A stretch of 64,000 bases of DNA from Simmondsia chinensis (lineage: Eukaryota > Streptophyta > Magnoliopsida > Caryophyllales > Simmondsiaceae). The notes below the pieces were generated by a model. It was not told where the DNA came from and made no database searches. It saw only the letters and a list, made by a program, of their open reading frames with translations. How positions within the stretch are numbered: position 1 is the stretch's first letter; each line of letters starts with the position of its first letter. Shown here piece after piece: positions 55,621 through 64,000 of the stretch. The stretch is taken from NCBI GenBank assembly GCA_018398585.1, contig JAGTTD010000003.1, positions 9,246,637 to 9,310,636 of the forward strand, given 5' to 3'. A program made the translations under genes and the position numbers.

Positions 55621-56279
55621 GTCCTTTTGGAACGACGGATATCAATATGGCCGAAGATTAATTTGTTTAGTTCTTCAAAAATGGTTCAAAAAAGAAAAGT
55701 CGTTTTTGGGGAGAACCAGAGGAAAGGTAAGTTTCCATTCCCCAAACTGTTAAATAATAATTTTCTTTCTTTGAGTTATTCTTTTCTCCTCTCCTGGACT
55801 ACCAATAACTAAACAGATTTTTCCAATGTATAAACTAAAAAGTCCAATGGCTTTTGCGTTGGTCAAGCCCGGGTCTATGCGGAGGGAGCCCTGTAGCCTT
55901 AGAAAAAAATTCACTCTATCCATCAAGCAAGATGGACAATTTTGCAGATGGGACTTCCTCTTGCTGTTTGGTTAACTGCAGAACAAAAATACAAGGTTGG
56001 AGAATTACAGTGCTTTCTATAGCAAACAATGACACCTCTACCTCATTAATTGCTTCAGAGAAGACCCAGTTATTATCTTCAATTGCTCATGATGTTCCCC
56101 TCATAGCAAAATCAATCGACCCTTTCATTTAAATTCCATGACAAGCTCTCAAAAATCCCGGTGGACCTTCCCTAAAATCTGAAGCCAATAAATGCCTAAA
56201 ACCATATGGCATCACAATAGAAGAATCACAAGAAAATCAAGACAAATTTGATATCCTTCATTTTCTATCTGAAATCTTG

Positions 56280-57300
56280 ACAAAGACCCTTCGAAGTTAA
56301 TTGTTTCCATTGGCTACGATAATAGGAGGACGCCTCAAGACATCAATCGTGCACTTTAGTTGTTGGACCTTAACCATGTTAACGAAATTATATGTGCTCC
56401 GAATACTAATGGCCCGTTTGTTACATTGCCCAATGACACTTAATGCATGTATCAATATAAGGGGATCTGGTTCCCCTATGCACAATATCGGCCAGTTCAC
56501 CCATAGTAGCATCCTCATTGTCCTCAACATCAACCCGATAAAATTGTACTTTCTTTTGCATAGGACAGTTATGACCAGGAACAAATTTCTCATGGCAATA
56601 GTAGCACAAATTTTTAGTCCTCTACTCATCCAACTCAGCAGGAGTCAAAGTGCGTTGACTCCTATTTAGATTTTTTTATGTGGATTTGGGATGTGTTTGT
56701 GCTATGGGGCTGGGGGGTTGAAATAGGGCTAGGCATGGTGGGGGCATTTTATTAGCGTTAATAGAACTATTACTCATGACACTAATGGGTGTAAGGGTGT
56801 TTTCGCGCGCGCCCGCCGGGGGGGGGGGGCGCTAATTTGTTATTGGCGCTTTGACTTGCAATTCATTCTAAATAAGCGCATTTTTTTTTCCTTTAGCTTG
56901 GCGAGCACTATTGCATCTTGTATGTTTGTAGGCTTAAATAATTTAAGCTAACCCGTAGTGTCTTCCGTCAATCCACCCATGAACATGCTTACTTGTTGTG
57001 ATTCACTCAATCCACAACGACTAACTAATAACTCAAAGGCATTCAAATACTTCTTCAAGGACCCAGTTCCCTTAAGCTTACTCAAGTCAGCTAATGGATC
57101 TTCAATGTTATCAGAAAAATGTGCACAAATTTTGGCCGAGTATAGAAGCCAAGAAATGATAGCACCCATGGGCAAAGCGGCAGCATACGCATCCTGCCAT
57201 CCGGCTGCCTCCCCCTCCAAAAGCTACACTAGCAAACATAGATTTGGATGTTTCGGGAGTGCCATCTAACACAAAGTAACGCTCACATCTTTGCAACTAA
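56280..57300 (-). pseudogene. gypsy gag, CCHC zinc knuckle and protease remnant
   Basis: The gag part LADLSKLKGTGSLKKYLNAF and ELLVSRCGLSESQQVSMFMG (57125-56960) matches plant gypsy gag. The knuckle CYYCHEKFVPGHNC (56606-56565) is intact. The protease is recognisable only from TYNFVNMVKVQQLK near 56390 (the THNF that follows the DSGS site) and VANGN at the end; the catalytic Asp segment is not preserved in frame. Confidence 0.72.
56802..56832. repeat. extreme GC tract
   Basis: TTTTCGCGCGCGCCCGCCGG is followed by about a dozen G and then CGCTAA. It lies inside AT-leaning gag sequence of the chromovirus and has no counterpart in the other gypsy elements here. Confidence 0.7.
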
Positions 57301-57705
57301 CTCTAAACATCAGAAACTCCAAATCTCGGAAACTTAATTTTAGTTAAATGAGTAGGGATGTGATAATTACCCTCATGAGGATCGTTAGGAGCAGAAGATT
57401 GAAGCATCAGGGCATGATTGGCGGTGCGATCGGATGGGAACTACTCAATGGAGGTGCAATCGTTCAAGTTCCGGCCCCAATCAAACTGGTCAACTCCATC
57501 TCGGCACGGATCGAGGGGGTCGGGGGCTGATCTTCTCTACCAGCTGGCCTATTACTATCACCCAAGCTATTCATATGTTGGAATTGTTCAATGTCTGATT
57601 TGTTTGAATCACCGCCTGATCAAGCTTAATCTTGGATTGCTGATTGAGAATGAGTACTATCCGCCATGAATTTTCCCGGTCCAAGGATAGCCCGCTCTAA
57701 TACCA

Positions 57706-57916
57706 ATTTTTAAGATCGAGCTTCTCCTCACTTCGATTCACACACAAATTCAGCAGCACCACAAGAAGAGTAAACGTAGGAAGTAAGCTATTGTATTGTA
57801 TTCCACTATAATTTTGAAAGTATGACATATACATGTATAGTTTGATAGTAATTGATAGTAAAGAGAGAGAATATGAGATTGATAGAAGATTGCGGGAGAG
57901 AGAGAGAGAGAGGTAC
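57706..57916 (-). repeat. truncated 5' LTR of the chromovirus
   Basis: Matches 52533-52760: AAGATCGAGCTTCTCCTCAC, AGCAGCACCACAAGAAGAGT, TATGACATATACATGTATAG and the (GA)n run. Beyond the run the similarity stops. Confidence 0.75.
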
Positions 57917-58453
57917 GTTCGGATTCGAATCTTCTTTAATTCTTCACTTTCTTTTTTATATTTTGCACATAACAATAAAAACATAAAGACCAATGTATTC
58001 CAGTGGTAAAACCTTTTCATTCAAAAGATTTTGAGCTAAAAGTACTTTTTTAGTAAAATTTTTCTCCCACCTTGCCATAAGAAAATCGAATTAAATTACA
58101 TAAGCTCATATAAATTGTATATTTTGTTAATTTGAAGTTAATTTTCAATAATTAGCGAGAGAACATGAAATACAAACCAGGCACAATTGCGAAGGTAAGG
58201 TTCGAGGTAACACATGAATCTTGCATAGCAAAAGATGAGCAAAAGTAAAGTAAAATAAAAGTATCCCAAAATACAAGAAACACTCTTATAAAAGTAGACA
58301 CTACTAGACGAGATAAGCAGTCCATTTGCGAATTAAACTTACTTTTTCAGTTTGAAGTAACTCAATGGTTATTCTAGATCGATTGTATGTTATTTGTTAT
58401 TTATTTTGATGTTTAGTGTGTGATTATGTCAATATATTTTTGAAAATTTTTAG
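57917..58453. other. AT-rich sequence; end may be intron of the FKBP fragment
   Basis: No gene is seen. The last bases ATATTTTTGAAAATTTTTAG look like an intron 3' end before the TPR exon. Confidence 0.4.
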
Positions 58454-58615
58454 GTGTTGGAAATGGACAGTAGGAATGTGAAGGCCCTCTGTACAAGAGC
58501 ACAAGCATACATCAACTTAGTAGATCTTGAGTTAGCCAAATTTGACATTAAAAAAGCCTTGGAGATTGATCCCGCCAATAGATACGTTATTGTCATTTTG
58601 ATTCGTCCTAGCTAA
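58454..58615 (+). pseudogene. orphan exon of an FKBP-type immunophilin (TPR domain, ROF1/FKBP62-like)
   Basis: After a splice-acceptor-like TTTTTAG the frame reads VLEMDSRNVKALCTRAQAYI then NLVDLELAKFDIKKALEIDP. This is the TPR motif of the large plant FKBPs ROF1/ROF2 (FKBP62/65), whose TPR domain binds Hsp90. After ALEIDPANR the match fades and the frame ends at TAA (58613). No FKBP catalytic domain, other TPR repeats or calmodulin-binding tail are found nearby. It is therefore a gene fragment, possibly left by a transposon or by deletion of the rest. The exon is open, so decay is recent or the piece is short by chance. Confidence 0.65.
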
Positions 58616-59429
58616 CACATGAATTAAATTGATATTAGGTATTATCATGCACCTCATGGACATACCTGCATTCTAACTTCCAAAACCAAAAATCGTCTAG
58701 TAATCAAAGGTTAAGACAGGCCTATCACGTCCATCTCTATGTTACATCAATTTAAAATTAATTTGTGGTTGAGTATATCAGAATTAAATAAAATACTTTG
58801 ACCCTTGTAACTTGTGAAGGCCTCAATTTTACTATTTTGGGCCCCTTTAAATCCAATTTGAGCCCAACGTTTGTACAACAACAAACAACAATAGTATAAT
58901 AGACCCGGGCTTCGATTTCAAGGGTCCACTTTTGACTTTTTGACAAATCAATGCTTTAATTATTTTTTCTTATAATTGATAGTTGAGTAGGGATTTAAAA
59001 AAAAAAAAAAGAATTCTTTTTGCACTTTTTCCATCATTTTCTATTAAAAAACCAATTATCCAATCGAATATTAATCGAATACCTGAGTGCTCAGAGACTC
59101 TTGTGAGTTTGTATACAAAGCATCTTCTGCCTTTTCCTAATTACTAACTACTAATTTAGTTAGACCCCTCCCTCCTGCTATTCAATCTAATTAAGGCCTA
59201 GTTAGTAAACACACTATTAGTGGTGGAAGGGAGTTGAGAAGTCTTGATAGTCCTTCTACTCTTGTAATCCTTAATATTTCCTCGAATCCTAATCGCAAGG
59301 ATTTACAAAAAAAAACTTTCGACAACCTCTAGATGCTTAGAATCAAGCACGTATCAACAGGCCTTTGCCTCCCCTTCTTCCTTCTGCTGGGGAATAGTTT
59401 GGTGAGTTGTATCAGTCGATAGGGGATTT
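58616..59429. other. AT-rich intergenic sequence before the plastid insertion
   Basis: No gene is seen. CAACAACAAACAACAATAGT near 58877 resembles a SINE tail but has no core block beside it. Confidence 0.45.
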
Positions 59430-59447
59430 CATATTTTTTGTTAATCA

Positions 59448-59517
59448 GGCGACATCCGGATTTAAACCGGGGAAAAAGGATTTGCAGTCCTCCGCCTTAC
59501 CACTCGGCCATGCCGCC
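59448..59517 (-). tRNA. trnC-GCA: plastid-derived tRNA-Cys(GCA), probably a pseudogene copy
   Basis: On the minus strand GGCGGCATGGCCGAGTGGTA begins the molecule and GTCGCC ends it. The acceptor stem pairs over seven positions with one G-T. The anticodon loop ACTGCAAAT gives anticodon GCA (complement at 59483-59485), as in plastid tRNA-Cys. The T-loop reads TTTAAAT instead of TTCAAAT, a change in the conserved TTC that also weakens the B box. It folds on paper, but the NUPT context and this change make function doubtful. Confidence 0.82.
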
Positions 59518-60831
59518 AAAATGATACAAAATAGATGAAAATATTACCATATTGGGATAGATTACTGAACTTTTTTTAATTGTACTTGCAACATGAATCC
59601 CCTTTTCTTTAATCCCCTTCCTAAATAAAGGAAATCTTTCTTTTTTTTGATTGGATCCATCCCTTCCATTGGTTGTATATTATCTCAAAATGCACACTAC
59701 TTAAAAGCTTCCCTATCCATCTTTTCTATTGATAAAGTTTCAGTCGCATAGAGTTAAAATTCATGATAAATTGGAACCATTAACTATTGACTTGATTGGG
59801 AATTCATGAACTTTAGATTTGAATTTCTAATTATGTTTCTCTAATCACATAAGAAAATGAAAATAATAATGAATCAGTTTGATTCTTTTCAAAAGAATTT
59901 ATTTCCATTTTTCTTTTTCTCAATTTCAACTATAACAACAATTATGAGTATATGTAAACCCCGAAACCATAACAGAAATTACACAGATATTGAATCGGGT
60001 CTCTTGTCTATATATGATATATGATGCTTATAATTATAAGGAATTATCATAGAATATCGTGGTTCAGTTTTTCATTGAATTTGATTGAATAGAAAATATT
60101 TTGATCGAACATGGCCTGTGCTGTCCCGAATAAAAAAACGACAATACAATAAAAACAATAAAAGGGGAGACAAATCTATAGGAATATATAGATAACTATA
60201 TGTGCATGTGTTTATGTTTAATAAATACAAACCATTTTACAATCATATTTTACGAATTCTAATCTAATAATACTCAACTAAATAGGTATAGGTAAAAGTA
60301 TCGCTTTTCTCGACAAATCCTTTTTTATTTTTAACAAATTTTTTCTAACAATATAATCTACCACAAAGGTTAAGTGACAAAAAAAGAAACAATGTAGAGT
60401 TTCTGATTATTCTGTCTTTCTCTCATCGAACATATCAAATTTAAAATCTGTTTATTTTTCTAGTATCCAATCGGATTGGAATCAGTATTATCATAATAAT
60501 GGTAAAATTGGAATCATCTTTTATTTTGATATTTTCTACAAAATTTCATAAATTTAACTAAGCAGCAGAATTCCGTTTCGAAGAATGTTTTAGCAATTCC
60601 TTTCCATTTGTATCCATTACAAATTCCAATTGACTAGCAAATTCTCTTTATTCCTCCGTTCATACATTCCATATATGATATGTCTATATATATAGAATAG
60701 ATGGAGTTAGGTAAAATTTTATGAGATTCAGTAAACAGAATATAAATTCCATTGGGTTGGATTGATTTATATGATTCGATGAGAATGAGCCAAAAATGGG
60801 ATTTTCAATAAATGGGGAATTTTTTTTTCAA
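59518..60831. other. plastid-derived trnC-rpoB spacer
   Basis: AT-rich non-coding sequence between the tRNA and the rpoB start, in the expected place and of roughly the expected length. No ORF is seen. It would contain the old rpoB promoter region, but I cannot point to a specific promoter. Confidence 0.65.
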
Positions 60832-61279
60832 ATGCTCCGGAATGGAAATGAAGGAATGCCTACAATACCTGGTTTAAATAAGATACAATTTGAAGGTTTT
60901 CTAGGTTCATTTATCAGGGCTTGACGGACAAACTTTATAAATTTTAAAATATTGAAGGCAGAGATCAAGATATTGAATTTCAATTATTTGCGGAAACGTA
61001 TCAATTGGTAGAACCCTTGAGAAAAGAAAGAGATGCTGTATATGAATGACTTATATATTCTTCTGAATTATATGTATCCGCGGAATTAATTTGGAAAACC
61101 AACAGGGATATGCAAAAACAAACAATTTTTATTGGAAACATTCTTCTATTGAATTCCCTGGGAACCTTTATAGTAAATGGAATTTACAATATTGTAATTA
61201 ATCAAATATTGCAAAGCCCCGATATTTAATTGGACCACAACAGAATTTCGGTCTATACCGGCACAATAATATTAGATTG

Positions 61280-61381
61280 GGGAGGAAGATCAGAATTAAA
61301 GATTGATAGAAAAACAAGGATGTGGGCTCAGGGAGGAAGATCAGAATTAGAGATTGATAGAAAAACATGGATATGGGCTTG
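61280..61381 (+). repeat. 51-bp in-frame tandem duplication in the rpoB pseudogene
   Basis: GGGAGGAAGATCAGAATTA begins at 61280 and again at 61331. It encodes [17 protein letters not shown] and then [17 protein letters not shown], two versions of one 17-residue stretch. Confidence 0.9.
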
Positions 61382-63125
61382 TTTGAGTAGGAAACAGAAA
61401 ATATTTATTCTAGTTCTATTATCAGCTATGGGTTCGAATGGAAGAGAAATTCTAGAGAATGTTTGCTATCCTGAAATTGTCTTATCTTTCCTTAATGATA
61501 AGGAGGAAAAAAAAAAAAGAGATTGGGTCAAAAGAAAATGTCATTTTGGAGGTTTATCAACAATTTGCTTGTGTAGGTGGGGACCCGATATTTTTTGAAT
61601 CCTTATGCAAGGAATTACAAAAAAAAATTCTTTCAATAAAGATGCAAATTTGGAAGGATTGGTTGACGAAATATGAATCGGAGACTGAACCTTGATATAC
61701 CTTAAAACAATAATTTTTTGTTACCGTGAGATATATTGGTAGTTGCATATCATTTGAGTGGAATGAAATTTTGAATGGGCATGCTTGACAATATGAATCA
61801 TTTGAAAAATAAGCGTATTCGTTCTGTAGTAGATCTATTACAAGATCCATTCGGATTGGCTCTAGTTCGTTTAGAAAACGTGGTACGAGGAACTATATGT
61901 GGAGCAACTAGGCATAAATTAATACCAACTCCTCAGAATTTGGTAACTTCAACTCCATTAACAACCACCTATAAATCTTTTATTTAGGTTACACCTATTA
62001 TCTCAAGTTTTGGATAGGGCTAATTCATTGATACTAATAGTTCATGGGAGAAAATTGAGTTATTTGGGTCATGGAGGACTGACAGGGCGAACTGCTAGTT
62101 TTAAGATACAAGATATTCATCCTAGTCACTACGGGGCGTATTTTCCCAATTGACACGTCGGAAGGAATCAAAGTTGGACTTATTGAATCTTTAGCAATTT
62201 ATGTGAGGATTGGCCCATAGGGGTCTCTGGAAAGCCCATTTCATGAAATTTCTAAGAGATCAAAAAAGTTACAGAGGCTTTATTCATCACCACCTAAGAA
62301 TGAATACTATATGGTAGCGGTAAGAAATTCTTTGGCCGTGAATTGGGGTATTCAAGAAGAACAAGTTGTTCCAACTCGATGCCGTCAAGAATTCCTGACT
62401 ATTACATGGGAACAAGTTCATCTTTGAAGTATTTTTACCTTCCAATATTTTTCTATTGGAGCTTCTCTCATCCCCTTTATCGAGCATAATGATGCGAATC
62501 GGGCTTAACGTCAAGCAGTTCCACTTTCTCAGTCCGAGAAGTGCATTGTTGGAACTAGGTTGGAACGCTGGGCAGCTCTAGATTCAAGGGTTCTCGCTAT
62601 CACTGAACATGAGGGAAAGATCACCAACACTGACAAGATCATTTTATCAGGTAATGGGGATACTCTAAGCATTCCATTAGTTATGTATTAACGTTCCAAC
62701 AAAAATACTTGTATGCATCAAAAAATTTAGACTCAGCGGAGTAAATGCATTAAAAAGGGACAAATTTTAGTGGATGTTGCCGCTACAGATGTTGGCGAAC
62801 TCGCTTTGGAAAAAAACGTGTTAGTAGCTTATATGCCACTGGAAGGTTACAATTTTGAAGATGCGGTTCTCATTAGTGAGTGTCTTGTATATGAGGATAT
62901 TTATACTTTTTTTTTACATACGAAAATATGAAATTTAGACTCATGTGACAGGTCAAGGACCCGAAAGGGTCACTAACGAAATACCACATTTAGACGTCCA
63001 TTTACTCCGCAATTTAAACAAAAATGGAATTTTGAGATTGGGATCATGGGTGGAGAAAGGTGATATTTTGGCAAGTAAAGTAACACCATAGGTGGCAAAA
63101 GAATTATCGTATGCCCCGGAATAGA

Positions 63126-63235
63126 TTATTACGAGCCATACTTGGCATTCAGGTATCCAGTTCAAAAGAAACTTAATAGGTTATTACGAGCCATACTTGG
63201 CATTCAGGTATCCAGTTCAAAAGAAACTTGTCTAA
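63126..63235 (+). repeat. 55-bp tandem duplication in the rpoB pseudogene
   Basis: TTATTACGAGCCATACTTGG starts at 63126 and at 63181. The units are identical through AGAAACTT, so this duplication is recent, and it shifts the frame. Confidence 0.9.
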
Positions 63236-63868
63236 AACTACCTATAGGTTGTAGGGGTCGAGTTATTGATGTGAGATGGATCCAGAAAGGGGAGGAGAGG
63301 GGGGGTTTCTAGCTATACACTAGAAGCAATTCGTGTATATATTTCATAGAAACATGAAATCAAAGTAGGTGATAAAGTCTCCGAAAGACATGGAAATAAA
63401 GGTATCATTTCAAAAAATTTGCCTTGAAAAGATATGCCTTATTTGCAAGATGGAAGACCAGTTGATATGGTCTTTAACCCATTAGGAGTACCTTCACGAA
63501 TGAATATAGTACAAATATTTGAATGTTCGCTCAGGTTAGCAGGGGGTCTGCTAGACAGACTTCATCAAATAGCACCCTTTAATGAGAGCTATGAACAAGA
63601 GGCTTCAAGAAAACTAGCGTTTTCTGAATTATATGAGGCCAATAAGCAAATGCTGAATCCATGGGTATTTGAACCTGAGTATCCGGGAAAGAGTAGAATA
63701 TTTGATGGAAGAATGCGAGACCCTTTTGAACAACCTGTTATAATAGGAAATCCTTATATCTTGAAATTAATTCATCAAGCTGATGATAAAATCCATGGAC
63801 GTTCTAGTGGACATTATGCACTTGTTATACAATAGCCCCTTAGAGGAAGGGCCAAGCAAGGAGGATAG

Positions 63869-63967
<99 letters not shown>

Positions 63968-64000
63968 TAGGGAGTACTTGGTACTAAGATCATTAAAGGA

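Larger units (their letters stand above)
52531..57916 (-). mobile_element. Ty3/gypsy chromovirus retrotransposon, decayed, with truncated 5' LTR
   Basis: The 3' LTR (52531-52918) begins TGTTCAGATCGAGCTTCTCC. The related 5' LTR segment begins near 57706 after a PBS-like GCTCTAATACCAA (57692-57704) and matches only as far as about 57916, where the homologous sequence ends in a GA repeat. Gag, CCHC knuckle, protease remnant, RT, RNase H, integrase and chromodomain follow in order on the minus strand. No target duplication can be defined because the right end is lost. Stops are frequent. Confidence 0.82.

Noticed and set aside
56301..56669. 122-codon plus-strand frame
   Set aside because: It is antisense to the gag zinc knuckle and protease remnant of the chromovirus.

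Overview
This window looks like nuclear DNA of a flowering plant, most likely a eudicot. The evidence is a spliced type-I pectin methylesterase gene, several families of plant LTR retrotransposons, a CACTA DNA transposon, Au-like SINEs, and a decayed insertion of plastid DNA (trnC-GCA to rpoB). The species cannot be named from the sequence. Only one host gene appears intact; almost everything else is transposable-element sequence or AT-rich intergenic DNA.

1-17.8 kb is a transposon nest. A degraded Ty3/gypsy element of Tat/Ogre type lies on the minus strand, with its RT end off the left edge and its probable 5' LTR at 16.4-17.8 kb. It has been broken by a 3.9-kb CACTA element (464-4336, TSD GGT), by a copia fragment (about 4.99-8.94 kb) built around one LTR, and by a complete 4.7-kb LTR element (10731-15449, TSD GACTT). 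That last element has no recognisable gag or pol genes but carries a 312-residue ORF with an RRM resembling polypyrimidine-tract-binding proteins. 19.2-22.2 kb is a foldback-type element: terminal inverted repeats of about 200 bp enclose an approximately 200-bp satellite that runs forward and then inverted.

24.3-40.0 kb is a second nest. A plus-strand Ty1/copia element with both LTRs was split by two insertions. One is a non-autonomous gypsy-like compound element with three LTRs (26651-30977, TSD ACATG). The other is a complete but decayed minus-strand chromovirus-like gypsy element (33487-39001, TSD CAATC). The 40-46 kb stretch is AT-rich with a TRIM-like direct-repeat pair and a GC-rich 1.2-kb solo LTR (43113-44315, TSD GGCAT).

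46.3-50.1 kb holds the pectinesterase gene: two exons, a 2118-bp intron and 551 residues with signal peptide, PMEI pro-region, basic processing motif and a catalytic domain with all active-site residues. Downstream are two opposed Au-like SINE copies, a decayed gypsy element with chromodomain (52531-57916), an orphan exon of an FKBP-type immunophilin TPR domain (58454-58615), and a NUPT containing a trnC-GCA copy and an rpoB pseudogene that runs off the right edge.

The least ordinary items are the RRM-carrying LTR element, the three-LTR compound element in which one copy has lost its protease, the foldback satellite, and the copia LTR flanked by a PBS on one side and a PPT on the other.
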